From assembly GCA_028551475.1 (NCBI GenBank), contig CM052354.1, positions 16,329,258 to 16,393,257 of the forward strand: a stretch of 64,000 nucleotides of DNA, read 5' to 3'. Of this stretch, positions 36,878-51,299 are shown piece after piece (position 1 is the first letter of the stretch; the number at the start of each line of letters is the position of its first letter). Under the pieces are notes generated by a model. It worked only from the letters and a program-made list of their open reading frames with translations, was not told the DNA's origin and ran no database searches. The DNA is from Casuarina equisetifolia (taxonomy: Eukaryota; Streptophyta; Magnoliopsida; Fagales; Casuarinaceae). The translations under genes and the position numbers were made by a program.

Positions 36878-38474
36878 TCCTTAACCGTCACGCACACGAC
36901 ACAACAGCTCCGAGGGAGAGAGAGAGAGAAAGAGAGATTGGAAGGAGAGCTCAGACGAAAGGAAGCTTCATGGAGACGCCAAGTCAAAGGTGGGGGAAGC
37001 TCCTGGCGATTTAAAGAGTTTACAGTGCGTAAAAGAAAAAAAAAAAAAAAAGAGTCAAGAGAGTTTAAGCGAAGGCGTTTTTCCGAAGACAAATGGGGTA
37101 TTTTCATGCAATCATTGCCCAATCACAACTAACTTACTTACCTGACTCTTACCCTCCCCCTTCCCACATCGCGTGGATTAAGGAGCCTGAAGACGGCCTA
37201 TTATTTACTCCCTTTTTTTCTCTTCTTTTATAACCTTCTTCAAAGTAAGTCCATCTCTTCCTATTTGTCACATAAATAATAACAACCATTTATTAGTAAT
37301 TATAAATGTTACAAATGTGTTCCAAAAAATTATAAAATTTACCCATTTCAAGATTTTAAAAACATAATTGACATTTAAGATATATTGTATTATCTAATTT
37401 CATCTACTGGTTTCAAAGCATTGTTAGCTATTAAAAATCATACAAGTTGATGAAGGTTGTTTAGAGATTAATCCATAAAAATAAAATATATAAAAAAAAA
37501 AATGCATGCTTGAGGCTATTTAGTTTCTCTTCTTCTTCTTTTTTTAATTTTTTTTTATTTGCTTGAATGTGATGAAAAATTATATTTAAACAGAAAAAGT
37601 TGTAGGGCAGTCCACTAGAAGTTACATATGATTATGACACATCATTAGCACTACAACTCTATGATATCGACTGCTTATCTGGGAGGCTTCGTCCTCACGG
37701 ATATTGCAGGATAAAGTGACCTTGGAAGATCTTTTTTGTGAAGGATTGTATCAAGAAATATGGGTATCTTTCTGCAAATCTGTTGTAGATCTCTCGGTCT
37801 TTTAAACATTGTACAAATACCCAAATCTTACCAAAATCAATTCTTCCTTAAAACCATATCTTTGTTTAGAGATTGATGCGTAAAACTAAATGATTGATAT
37901 TAGAGTATCTCACATCCACTAAATCACGTTCAAATAAGCAACATGTTTGAAGGAAAAAAAATATTTTTTTTTAACTCAAATGTTAAAATTTATCATTTAA
38001 ATAAATAAAGTCTTAATGTAACCTATGATTCACGTGAAAACTTATCGTGAATGATTAACTCTATTTCACAATGATGATTACGAAAGTATTGAAATATCTC
38101 AGCTTAATTATAACTTATGATTAAATAATTTTAAAGTAAAAAATATATCCAGCTCTTATAAAATAATAATAATAATAACTTTAAAGGAAAAATTAACCTT
38201 TTTTTATTTTTTTAAAAAATTTTCCTGGTTTTGACAACGACACTGCTTCCATCCTTCCATCAGAATGGTCAATTTACCACTATAAATCCCACAGAGTTAT
38301 AGCCCGAACAGGGGTTACAGCACCCTGACCAAGCGTCATCTGTATTGATCTCTAAAGCATGTATCCTTGGTTACATCATTGATTCAATCACGGACTAGCT
38401 CTAAAAGAAACATATAGCCGGAAGTGAGCTAAATTTGAGCAGGGAGACCAAGTTTATTGAAGAACTACGGTTGA
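36878..38474. other. Promoter/5' region of the UBTD-like gene and spacer to the NHL gene
   Basis: Near 36900-37130 the minus strand is a pyrimidine-rich leader (AGAGAG and long A runs on plus). Beyond that, 37140-38430 is AT-rich and featureless. Both flanking genes are on minus, so this also holds the 3' UTR of the NHL gene at its right end. Confidence 0.45.
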
Positions 38475-41400
38475 TCAAAATCGGAATAGCTCATCCGACC
38501 CGTACTTACTCCTCATATTATAACGGGGATTCTCATATTGCATTGCCTTCATCTCAACTGGCTTTGCTTCTGCTCCCGCTGGCTCAAAAGCCACTTCACC
38601 TTTATCTCGCTGGCGATGCCTTGTTCTTTCTTTCTGGCTCTTAGACCTGCTATAAGGAGGAACCTCACCAGAACTGTAGGATTCAGCAGCATACTCTGGT
38701 CGTTTTGAAGACCGGTGCTTGCTTGACACAGAGGGGTCCTTAAAGCTTGTTGATTTGATCTTCGGGGGTCTCATTTCAGAGTATTTATCACTTCTAGTTG
38801 GAGTAGGAGCCTGCCGAGTTTCAGAAACAGGAGGAATGCTAGTCTTTCTCTGAACAAACGTGGGTTCAACTTCATCTTCAGGCATCCGGAGGGAATCCTT
38901 CAATGGAGTGAGGCCATTTCTGGGTCTACCAGTTCTGACACGAGAAGGCACAAAGTAAAGGAGCATGCCAGTCAATGCCTCGACAGCAAGCTTAGACAGA
39001 TCAACAATAAGCTGTCCAAAAGATGGCCAACCGGGTTCCTCTTTTACGCTCTCCACTATGGGACTGGACTTTTCCTTAATTGAATGGTCCTTAAATTCAC
39101 CGTCTGGAAGTTGTTGCTGCATCAGTAATGGAACGAGCTTTAGCCAACAAGCAACTACACATAATTCACCGTCTATTTTTTACAGTAAAATGCTTGGTTT
39201 GAGCTTCCATGACCAACAAAAAACAACTTTCTAGATTATTAAGACAACACGAATGGCAGTGAGGACCACAAGGTGCCTATTAATCTAATTGCACACTAAA
39301 GAGAGAATAAGAAAGACATTTCAGTTAATAGCAAATAAAGCTGTTGGACAGTAAATGAGGTTTAATTATTCAGAATGCATTTGAATCAAGACACAAGAAA
39401 TAAATGAAGTTTAAGAAGGAATTCATAGTTCAAACAGTCAAAACTATTGAAACTTTCTATTTCTCCATTTAATTGTTTGAAAGAGATATACCGTCCTTGA
39501 GAAGAAATTAGGTCCAATGCCCTGCTGAACCATACACGTAGCATATCCCACCAAGACAGCACCAATTACCATAAGCACATCTGCCAAAACATCCGAAGTC
39601 ACTAGGTGGCTGTGCAAAAAGGGTCTCAGCCACGAAAGAAGACATAATTCCAACTCTTGCGTGGGACAATAACTTATTAAATTGAAAAAATAATTCACAG
39701 CTAATCCAGGAACGATGTGAATTATTTAACTTTTTTTCTATATACGATCCAAAACAACTAACCAACAACAATCTGAGAAGCTACCATATCTCCAGTGGAC
39801 AAAAAAAGTGCAAATGAAGGCATTAATAGTGAACAAGCAATGTTCATCTTTCAGTGCTCTCAGGTTGATGGAAATACATGCTATGATTAACATCTTTTTC
39901 AAAAATCAACTAATTTTCCAGACAGTGAACTAAATACATGCTATTGTCAGATTGGAGACTACTATTTGCACCACTTTGACAAAAAATATAAGAAGAAGGA
40001 TGCTATTACGATAATGTTTTTTCTTCTTTGGTCAGTCAGGAATCTATAACAATAACAATCACTATTTGATAATTTATGATCACATATGCATGAAGACATG
40101 CATTCTATTATTCACATCAGATGCTCTTGACAACATAGATAACCACGTAAGTTTCTCCTTTAAGCAGGTGCAATCACTTCCACCCATGCTCATGTCCAAT
40201 CATAAATTTTCCCAGAATGCATATGAAGTATATATACTAAAACCTTTTTCTGAATTTTTCACCTGAAATTTTAGATCTCATTATGAAATTCAGTACAAAG
40301 AAGATACCAATTCAACACTTTAACAAGAGATATGATACAGGATATCCATGACTTTTCTTGTAGAAGTCTTCGTTTAAAAGGAGTCATAGCGTGGCCCATG
40401 AATTCATCCCTATGCTAATGTCGTTCAGCTCAGTATTGTACAAGTCACATGGAAAAGTGTCAAGATTATGGAATTACAGAAAGGTCAATGCTGAACTGCC
40501 ATGATAGAAGCCGAGCCATGACATTGATGGGGATTGAATAGTTAGAGGATATAATTCTTTTTTAGAAATACATGTACACGGGTCATGTGAAGTGGGGTCT
40601 AAAAATGCAGATACTGGTGGATTTGACAGGAAGGATGATTGACTGTTCCAGAGAGGGGTTTAGACACAGATGAGGTATGACCTTAATAACATGTAAAGAA
40701 ATAACAAGACAACTCGCACACAATCAGCCTCAGGTTATTTATTTTGCTTCTATGGATGTAGATCCTTATATCCCACATACTGGGTCGAGGCAAAGAGAAA
40801 GAATTCTGCAGTGAGAAAGACAAAAAAGGCAAATGAATATAAACCCAAAATGCCCTGCAAAATACAGCGATATAAATTCTGTACAACAACTTAAATCACT
40901 ATATACAGAAATCTTCACTATCAAGTCCTCTAAAAATTTACATCCAGCATTAGATTCTACTCCTATCCATGTCACAAGTTTGGACAACTGGACTCATCTA
41001 TAAAATACACTAAAGGGCAATTCATAATTGCAATTTTCTGTGCCTGCTTATACAGCCAACATCATCTCAGTCAATGCTTGATGTAAGACATACAATGTAC
41101 CTGTGCAACATTCTTATAATCAACTCTGTCCCAATAAATCCTGCCATAATCTCTTCCAATCAAATCTCAAACTTGCATTGTGTTTAAGTATCCTCAAGTC
41201 ACGTCATGTCATTGATACGCTTCAATATCAGTAATACAAGATATGACCACACCAGTTGCATAGTGCAATACCCCAAAAGAATTAGTCATAACTCTAGTCA
41301 TCCAAAACCACTCATATAGTCTAAATTGACTTGGTATGTGGTTGATTAAAACTCAGCACACACGATGCACTGCTCGCATAATCAACATTAACGAAATCCA

Positions 41401-44400
41401 ACTAGAAGCTATACTATTAAAAGCCTACCCATATTACAAAAAAGGGGATGTTATAACCGCATTCGCATCATACCTCAAAAGGATTAATCCTAACTGCAGT
41501 TCATCATACCAGCTTAAACAACCAAAATCAACCGAATACATCCGTAATGTGGGAATTACTATATACTCAAGCAACATCCTCATCACCGCCTATACAACCA
41601 ACATCAGCTTAATACATGCTTAATGGAGGGACTTGGTAAATACCCAGGCAACATTCTCGCAATCAATTCAGCAAAATCCTAAGGTGCGTCATAATCTGCC
41701 CATACAAATCTCTAAATTGCCTTGTGTTGCAGTATATCAAAGTTACTGTTAGGCTCAGACTTTTCTCACTAACTAATTCACTTCCAAATCTGAAACCGGG
41801 CAGCATTTACTCATAAATTCAAGCATTCTCTAACACAACCAACAATATACAAGAACTGAGCTATCAGACTTCAATACGGACTAGCACTACCACTACCATT
41901 AGCTACTGCAAACTACACCACAACCATTACAAGTTACGCTACAAATTAAACTAAGACAGTAAGAAAACACTTTCTGTTCCCCTCCCTTTTTCCTGTGTAA
42001 CTAGCTTCTTTTATCTTTTCTTGCCTGCTGCCCTAAGCCCAGCTGGGTTGTGCTTCTTTCTTAGGTCTGTGGGCCGGGCTGCTCCTAACAGTTACAAGAC
42101 ATTATTAGATTCGCTCTTGCAATTATATTAGAAGCTAGTTCCGTAGTGTGATGCCCAAAAAGGATTACGTAACTGGAATTCCTCATACCCTCGCCAATGG
42201 GAATTTCACCTTGAGCCCATACGACAGTCCCTACAATCAATGTTCAAATAATTTTACAAAGAGCCACTATCTGAGTTTGATTGCAGTGGGAGCTCAACTT
42301 TGACAAAAAGCTTTACAAATATGCCATATTTTCTTAGTTTCTAGGGAACTAAAATTCTTCATTATAATTTTTTTAATAGCATAAGAATGTAAAAATCCAT
42401 TTTTGAGGGAAAATGATAGGATCAGTCATCATGACTAGTGGTGATCAATATAAGGTTTTCTTAAAATGATTACTTTCTCCGCAGCATCATTTTCAACAAG
42501 GTGATTGACTGTTTTCCGCAATGGCCACATTCAGCATGGAATCGCATCAAACAACCACAGATCTATATCACCTGGAAGTGGGCCAGACTTATTCTTACTT
42601 TTGATAAGTTCAAAGTTCAAAGTTCAAAGTTCAAAGTTCTGTGATGGTCACCATAATTCCACCATCCTTCCCTATACATGGATCATTTGAGACATACTTT
42701 CTATATACAGTTCGCTTGATTCAATGACATAAGCATTGATCCTACGTCAAGATAATTTAAATGAAGTACAAATATACCTGTAAGCAGGGAAAAAAATCGA
42801 TATTTGATCTATATCATATTGATCATATAGACTTCAATAGATCAAAGTACAATATAAACTTGGAGCAAAATCAGCTACATTACACAAAAATATAAGGGAA
42901 CAAAGCCAGCAACAACCTTTTAACACCGTTTCCTTTCTCCTTTCTGTTTCCTTGTAAGGATGCTTGAATTTAGGAACAGCGCTATAAAGCAAACAATAAG
43001 GGACCCAAACCTGTGGCAGAGATTGAACTGTCCTCAAAATCACAATCCTCCTGGTTGAGGGAGATTTGCCGAAGAGCCGCATTTCCTCTATCAACAACTA
43101 ACAAGGAACAGGTAGGCCTGACATAAACCACATCAAAATCATTAGAGAACTTTGAATCTTCACTTGGGCCATCCCTGTATCCTGCAACATTTGATTTTCC
43201 CCCAGCAATTGTTGTTACACCTGCGAAGGAGTTTCAAAGTCAACAAAACTTTTCCACAAACCCTCAGCTTTCCCCTTCAAAGATTTCTATATGTGACCAA
43301 TGTCTCAACTTTAGAAAGGCTTTAAAAATTCCAATAAAGTCGGAAGTTTTAAATTCTTTACACTGCTAAATATATGTAACACATCTATCTTCCGCTTCAG
43401 CTTACAAAAGATAATTGAATATTTGGATTCTGGGCTGCTTTCAACAAAAAATAATACCAATATTTATAACCTAGCTTTTGGCTACAATGACGAGAGTAAC
43501 ATGAATTGCATATACCAGCGTCCCCAATCTTCCTGATGGCAAGGTTCAAGGTATCAGCAACATACACATTGCCTTTATCATCCATGGTTATCCCTTTGGG
43601 GTGATTAAAACGAGCATCACTAGGTTTGCCATCCACATGCCCCGTGTAACCCTGAAAAGATCCAGCAACCAATCTTCCCCGACTATCTGTGACAGTTAAA
43701 ATCACAGGAGAAAAAACAAAAATACAAATAAGAAAATCAAAATATTAAATCAGAGTTTTTCAATCAGGCTGTAACATTAAGAATTCCCATTTCACGGATG
43801 AAATAATTTTCATTTGGATGCCTAGCAACCAAACGGAACTAACACTAAAATTTCCGGTGATTCACAACTTAGAATTAATCCTCTCCAAAAAGAAATTCAA
43901 TATTCCACTCTTCTCGGAAAATATATACGCTTGTTGCACGTTCTGGCAGCTAAATGGAGCACACAACTTAAAATCTGTATTGTTGCTATTACAGTTAGGC
44001 TACCATATAGTAACTTAAACCTGAACAGTCAAAATAAAATTAATAAATTATTGAAGTTCTAGCAGCTGGGGGAACAAGAATAATCATACATTGAGACAGG
44101 GGAGGAGTAATCTTAACAACGTTGCTATTAACTTCATCAACCGCAAAGAGTTCGCCATCCTCAGAGACACGGATTCTGTACGGAACCACTCCAATCTCAT
44201 TTCCCTCTAAAACAGTCTCAACTAAGTACCCATTCTCAAATTGAAGAGCATTGACATCTGCATAACAACATGCCATACGACATATATAAAGCGTCACTAA
44301 CAGTATAGAAGTGTGCAAAAATAAAATTCAACTGCATGACAAGAACAAACAAAATAGAAAAGATAATCCTAACAGTTCATCTGAAAAAATGATACTACGG

Positions 44401-44948
44401 GTCACCTGATTGGGGCGTTTTGGAGGATGACCTTGTCCACTTGAGTATAGAAGACAAGTGTTTGATCAAAGGCCCTGAACAACAGCAATTTATTAAAAAA
44501 TACACCAAAAACAACACTAAGAAGACGCACTTCAGAAAAGAAAAGAGCAAGATAGCAAGTAAACCCATTTGAACGCAAAAAAGAAGAAAGAAAAAGAGAA
44601 AGAAACAGGCAGAAAACAAGCATAACGTTACGTAGATCAAAAAAATGTTTGAAAACAGCAACAGCAATTCAGTATGACCCCGAAAAAGAGAGAGAGAAAC
44701 AGTGGGGGTTTCATTGGGATTTATCATCATGAGAACTAGAAAATAAAGGAAACATGCCCCAAAAAACTAAAAACTGCCCAATTAAAGAGGAGAACATGAA
44801 CAGAACCACGAAGCAAACAGATCAATGGAATCCAAATTACTGGACAGAAGGATGAATCCTAGTTACCCGCAGGAGCGGCATGAGCTTCAAACTGAAGTGT
44901 GAAAGCAACAAGCGCTACGAAAATAAGAAAGAGATGGCAATTTCTCAT
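38475..44948 (-). CDS. NHL-repeat (beta-propeller) protein with signal peptide, plant type
   Basis: Exons on minus are 44948-44867, 44474-44406, 44257-44090, 43686-43516, 43220-43011, 39580-39492 and 39116-38475 (TGA), 1431 nt or 476 residues plus stop. Residues 1-25 (MRNCHLFLIFVALVAFTLQF...) are a signal peptide. NHL-type blades follow: PYRIRVSEDGELFAVDEVNS, then HPKGITMDDKGNVYVADTLN with LAIRKIGDAGVTTIAGG, then a CSLLVVDRGNAALR blade. After the propeller come two hydrophobic segments (MVIGAVLVGYATCMVQQ and LAVEALTGMLLYFVP) and a basic, Ser-rich tail of about 150 residues. This fits the plant family of uncharacterised NHL-domain proteins of similar length. It is probably in the secretory pathway, perhaps membrane-bound. 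The function is not known; a scaffold or binding role is a guess. Intron 5 is 3.4 kb. Confidence 0.93.
42606..42639. repeat. Short tandem array of AAGTTCA
   Basis: Nearly five perfect 7-bp units in intron 5 of the NHL gene. The plant telomere unit is TTTAGGG, so this is not telomeric. Confidence 0.9.
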
Positions 44949-46728
44949 AGCTATCGTAACAATCCAAGAGCTAAGAAATGGTAGAAAAATAGGAAGTGAT
45001 ATCTACGTCGACATCTCTGAGTAGCTTGCGAGTGTGAACGGAGTAGCAACTGGCTAGCCTCTACTGTTCTGGTACTTGGGAGTGGTGAGCTTGATTCTCG
45101 TGCGTACCACTCAGTCTCGTTTTTTCTTTTTCTTTTTTTTTTTTAAAATAATTTTCTTTACTTTTCTCTTTCTACCCTTTTTCAAAGTCTTTTTTCATGT
45201 TTTAGCTTCTTTTTTTACCTTTGCTGAAAAGCGAGTTTTTCTAGGAGGAAATAAAAGGATCATAAACAAAATAAAAAATAAAATAAAAGGATCATAATTA
45301 GGCGCGTTACATCCCCTGCAGCCCTCCTAAGTCCAATCATGCCAGTTGCCCACCAGATCGTAACCACGTCATCGTTGCCCACCAGATCCAACGCTCAAAC
45401 GGGCTTATTGGGAGCAGGTCATGTTCACGTGGGACCCAGACCTTAATCAGAAGTAGTGATTTGTGATTAGCCATTAAATCTAACTCTTTTTAGTAAATTA
45501 ATTGTAAATTCGTTGCAACCGATATTAAAGTCAACTTTATATTTCAAGTTTAAACTATTAGGTAAGTCATCCTTTATATCTCTTGCTTAGAGGAATTGTC
45601 AAGTAGAATGGATGGTTAGTCTAGGCCTTTCCATAAAATGATTATGAATTTTTTATCCTCATTTTTCAGAATAATAAAAATGAAGATTATTCCACTGCAG
45701 TTTGGGCTTCTTTTTTTTTTTTTTTTTTTCTAATAGTTAAATATATTTGACCAATATTAGAATACAATAAAAATATGTACTATATATATCAAATCATATT
45801 ACTTTAATACACAATTTATAGATTTTTTTATGATTGAGATTTAACACTTGATATTCATCATATTATATAAAATGCTCCTCGTTCAATTCAAGATTTGGAG
45901 AATGATATTAAAAAAAAAAAAAGAGGATAATAAAGAATGTAAGTTAGGAAATAAAGGAGTCAGACTTCAAAATGGATTAAAAAAAGTCAATAAACTGAAA
46001 ACTATAGAAAATTCGAATAAAGATAGTGATTTAAAAAAATAAAAAATTCATTTCAGTACCTTCTACCCTTCCTTTTGATTTCGTTTTAATCTTTTCTTAT
46101 AGTATTAGAGCAGATCTTGTGCCTTAATGCATTGTTGAGAATGAACAAAGATGAAAATCATTGATTGAATTCCAAACAGATTCTTTTTCAAATTCGATAT
46201 GGTTTGGTTTGTTGATATACAAGGCTTCACAAGCCCATTCTAAATTTAACGCTCAATCAGTCCATTAAACTAGATTTTTCGTCGGTGGATAAAGGCCCAT
46301 CCAAGTCTTAAACTCTTCTTCGTGGAACTGGTCAAATGAAGCAAGCGCAGGAGTTCTAATCTGAATCTTTCTTTTGGTAGGTCAAAAGCTCATTTACGAG
46401 AAAAATAAAATTACAAAAGGTTGCATTATGCGAATGATTTTCCATTTTTGGGAAACTAAAACCGGTACTGGGCTAAAAATTAGCGTATAAATAAAGAGTA
46501 ACAATTACACTTATTGAAAAAAATTAAATTTTTGGCTCAACCTTCATAATTGATAAAGCTTCAAATTCTAAACCTTGAGAGTTTGTGTATTATTTTCTTT
46601 TTATGCTGTATTATTTTGTTGAGATTGAATACAATTTAATATTTTTTATTATTAGTGTTTACTTTGGTTTTTAAGAACATACTCCTAATTTTATTTGAAT
46701 TCATAGATCTATTTGATTTTTAAGTATG
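44949..46728. other. Upstream region of the NHL gene and AT-rich spacer
   Basis: The first 150 bp hold the minus-strand leader and promoter. Poly-T runs occur near 45120-45150 and 45711-45730. A GC-richer patch lies at 45300-45430. No gene is supported. Confidence 0.45.
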
Positions 46729-46733
46729 CTTAT

Positions 46734-47173
46734 TGTTGTAGTGGAAGCCTTTCATCACACACAAATAACACGAGTCAAGCCACAAAGGCACAAGAAATAC
46801 AATATTTAGAGTGGTTTGAGCAAATCCATCCTACCTCTACTATTATTGGTAGATTTACTAGCCACTCCTTATTAAGAAATCATCAAGAGGATACAAATTA
46901 TATAAACATCTCACTCTTGAAGTGGCTTGGTTGCTCTGCCATTCCGCTAAACTTTGGGCTAGACAGACTACTATAATGACACGCACGTTATTTTATGCAC
47001 TTTTCTCTCTACATAAATCTCCAACAATCTTTATACTACTCTCACCATTTCCTAACCTTTTAATAAACCAAAAAAAAAGTTACAATATTGCCTTCATCAT
47101 TTTTTCCAATCTCAAATATATTCAAGAGGAGAAAGGACATTATTGTCATCATTAATTATGACAAATTCCAACA
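46734..47173 (-). repeat. LTR (3' LTR in element sense) of the decayed element
   Basis: 440 bp from TGTTGTAGTGG to TTCCAACA, preceded by CTTAT. The right-hand partner is visible only for its last 200 bp at 51300-51499. Confidence 0.65.
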
Positions 47174-50100
47174 AGTCTCCTCCTTATTGGAATAATTACT
47201 ACAATAATCTTGTACAATAGGTGAACTACTACATACATGACCTTTGAGCCTTCCAATAGTTTAGTGCACTTTAAACATCGATTCACCATCTTTATTAGCA
47301 CATCAACTATATAGGAAGACATCTCCTCCTTAACTTCTTGAGTTCTTCCTCCATCAGTAATGAAAGGTAACCAACTAAGTAACATATTAATTGCACTAGG
47401 AAAAATGTATCTCTCCCTACCTCCTCAAGCTTTTTCTCTATCTCTAGTCTAATAAAGGGATATTCAACTAAAAATGCATCATGCTCAAATGGCCTATAAG
47501 GATTTCTAATCTTGTTGTTCTAGGAAAACTTCATGATCCTTTAAACACCATGACCCCCATGACCACAACTATCTCTAACGTTCTATAGATTACACCACTT
47601 CTACTACTACTACTCATCCAACTAGTCCAATCAATAAGCTAATTGTGAGAACAACTAGTAGTACTCTAACCACCTCTAGGATTATTGTCATGCCTATGTC
47701 TATATCTCATGAAGAAATTATATCCTAATTGTATGTGCCTACTACTCACATATGCTTTATGGTCAATATTAATATAAGACTTAATGTGAAACACACCTTG
47801 AATCCCTTGGGTCTCACTCAACCCAAATTAAGACACTTTCTATACTAGTGTTAGCCAACCAATCCAATTATGTCAAATCCAAAATAAAGAGAAAACCATC
47901 TTTGCCTCCTTTATATATGCAAGGTTACCTCTTAAAAATGATCAAATATTTTTAGAGGAACAATTCTACTTTTGGACCCAACATTGATTCCTAAATTTGT
48001 CTTGCTATCTTTTAATCTAAACAATGGGAAATCATCACCTAAGATTTTCCTTCTTCTATCTACTGTCTTTAGTATCATATAATTGTCTCCTCCTATCTAC
48101 TATTGCCCATTAACAATATATTTGAAGCACCAAAAGAAGAGTACTCTCTCCTTTAAATCCTTTTTAGCCTATTCTTGGAACATCATACCTTAGCTGAACA
48201 CATAACTAAAAATGTTCTAAACAACTAGAAAATAAATAGAATTGTATCCCTTTCTGCCATTGTTAAAAGACAACACTAAAGACAATAAATGAACAACACT
48301 TCTTGTATCCTCATTCAGGAGTATACTCATCAACCCTTAAAATATTAACCTTTCATTGAAATCCTAGACCTTGACCAAAGCATGACAGTAGATCTCATAG
48401 ACTTAGCATAGTACACAGTAAAACTATAGCAATTTAATCTAAAAAAGTTTAGTAAAATCCAGCAAAGGCATTCATAATCCCTTTTTGCGGCCATATAATT
48501 AATAACATAATCAACATTAAATAAATCAAGACAAAGGTAACAAGAGACACATTAACTGTACTTCATCTTTGTCATCCTTGATGGCATATCAAACCACCCC
48601 TTTAATGCCAAACTTGTTAAAAACTTTGCTACATTCAACATAGGTTCTAAAAAAAAATTAAATAAATATGACATTTTTTAACCTTCCTAAACTTTGAAAT
48701 CACTATCCAAATATACCATTAAATACTATTCAAAATTCTACCCAAAACTAATTGAAAAAATACTAAAGAATCTTTGTCAATGTGTGTGAATAATGTGCCA
48801 CCACGTCTTATATGTGCATGGATCTCATGTGCTTAACATATTCATGTGTGTGTGAATCATGAGTCATTCTTCTAGCACATGCATTTCACACACCTAATGA
48901 AGCTCCAATTTTGACTTACTTTCTTAGCCCATCGATCATTTTCTATCACTTTGTTAGCCCTTTCTCACTCCTAACCAATTCCTACTTGACTAATGCATCA
49001 TTTTCACACTTCATTTTTTATGATCTACTGTTGATTGCTAGATTTTTGCTGCCACTTGCAACATATGCAACTTGACCCGAATTTTCCAGCCAAACATTGT
49101 TGTCAATGGCCATAGTTCTTTCATGGGTATCAATAAAATCAATCTTAGATCAAACTATATCATTTAAAATATTCTCCATCATCCATTTACAATCCAACAA
49201 GCTCTTATAAGTTCAAGTCCAACCAAATTCGTTATGTGCTTTAGTTTGTGCAACTTGGGCCTATTTTGGCATAACAACTCGATCTACTCATTTGGATATA
49301 GGCCTTGACATAACTCATCATTTGGACCCATTTGAATTGGGCTTAGCTTGGCCTATTGTCTTTGTTAGGTGAAATTTAGATACAAGTGAACATGTCGAAC
49401 AAGTAATATAATGATAAGAAAAGTATTGTCCCGCATAGATTGGTGATTACTAGACTAATTAAGTACCAACGATGAATTAATCCTAAAATTTATCTAGCAA
49501 ATCAAAAAGTAGCTAATGATGAATTAAAATTTAAAATTTCTAAAATGAAAACTCAAGTCTAATTGAAATTGAATCCATGTAAGAAAAATCAAAATGAGAA
49601 ACATGCTAGAGCATCCGATTTCACCATAGCTACTAGATATGAATTTCCATAATTTATACTTACAAGAATAATAATACCTATTTGATGATGGAATTTTATA
49701 ATTTATTTACTATCCTATGTCTAGGTATAGTAAACCTATTTAATTCATTAATTCACTATATCTCTATATGTGAATTGAAACAAATCAAATGCATTAGGAT
49801 TTGTGAACATTCTTAGTTTACAATAAATCTTTTGATCATCTTATCACAAAAAACCACTCAAATAACATGGTATATGTCTATTTATATTTAATTCATAGTT
49901 ATATATTATAAGAAACAATTACATATTATCAACTCTCAGTCTCAAACATGCACATCGAATCATTCAAATGGTGGCCAATCACTTAAAAGCATTAAACATA
50001 ATAATATATAACTCACATAAATTAAATATCTTGCAAAACATAAAAACTTATAAAGTTCACATCATCGTAGTTAGGCTACATCTTCGCTCTAACAAAAGGA

Positions 50101-51299
50101 ATTTAGAACATAATGAAATAATAAACTAAAGTAATGATAAAAATTAAGTAAAACATCTTTAAAAAAAAAACAAGAAAGTTGTCACCACACCGTCTTCTCT
50201 TTAAGAATTCTTTGCAAAATTCCTACAAATCAAACCAAAATCAAGAATGATATGAAGTAAGAGAAGCTTTTGTGCCTCTACTTTTCTCTCTCTTCCTTGG
50301 TTATAGCGGTAGCACACCTTTTCTTTTTCTCTTTCCTCTCTCTTATGTGGCGCCTCTTTCTCTTCACAATTCACGTTCCTTTTCTCTTTTTATCTTTTCT
50401 TGAGCAACATGCCCTAGCACTCTTCACAATTCCCTTTTTGTTCTTTTTATTTATTTCCTTTCTTGTCCTTTTTGTCATTTTCCTTCTATTTTTCTACTTT
50501 ACACATTGCCTTCTTTTTATTCTCTTTTTCTTTTTCTTTTGTTCTTCACATGCCTTCTTGTAGCTTTGTTATCCTTTGTTTATCATGCTTGGGGTTTGCT
50601 GCATAAATAACACAAATTTAAATAAATATATGAAAACTTAAATATTATCTTGCAAAACTTGTATTATTTATATAATAAAATAGTCAAAATAACTCTATAA
50701 AGATAAAGTTATCAATCTTGGTCCGCTAATATGGATCCAATTCAACTTGATTCATTTAGTCACATTTGACCTACTTTACTAATCCTTCTAACCCATTTTG
50801 ACTTGGACTCGACTTGAATCTGTTTGATTGATCCACACCCAAATTTGTTGCTCCTAACTCGACGATGATTAGTGACTTAAGTCCACTTACACATGCACTT
50901 TATATGCTAGATCCATTTTCCTTATTCAAGTCTCAATTTGGGTTGTACAATCCTAATTTATACTCCAATGGTGCCAACATTACTAGCATCCATTCCATCA
51001 CTTCAAAGGTCCTACAATGTTGAAAATACTACCAAAATGTAGATCAAGTAGCCATGATATCCGATCTAGCCTCCTTTTCTCTAAAAAATAGCCTTCCTTC
51101 ACCATTTAAAAGCAAAGACACGTTAAAGAATAGGTTTTCTCCAAGCTAAAAAAGGATTTATTCAAAAAATTTTGATTTCAATGTCAAATCTTGGATAAAA
51201 ACATCCAGGAGAAGTCAATCACCTTTTCATAAGTGAAGATTAGCTCATCTATGCCAGTGTGATCCTCTTAAGCTTTAAAACCAAAGCTTGAATCTATCT
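47174..51299. other. Interior of the decayed LTR element
   Basis: About 4.1 kb of AT-rich sequence with no recognisable domain. The stretch 50270-50565 is almost all pyrimidine on plus and encodes only an artefactual Phe/Leu-rich open frame. Confidence 0.5.

Noticed and set aside
36712..37122. 136-codon minus open frame
   Set aside because: It overlaps the leader and first exon of the UBTD-like gene in a different frame and is rich in Phe/Ser from pyrimidine runs.
42606..42639. Telomere-like array
   Set aside because: The unit AAGTTCA is not the plant telomere repeat TTTAGGG, and only five copies lie within an intron.
44395..44730. 111-codon minus open frame with many Phe and Leu
   Set aside because: It covers NHL exon 2 and an intron in the wrong frame; composition reflects a pyrimidine-rich intron.
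50270..50563. 97-codon Phe/Leu-rich frame that looks like a membrane protein
   Set aside because: Artefact of a pyrimidine-only tract inside a decayed LTR element.
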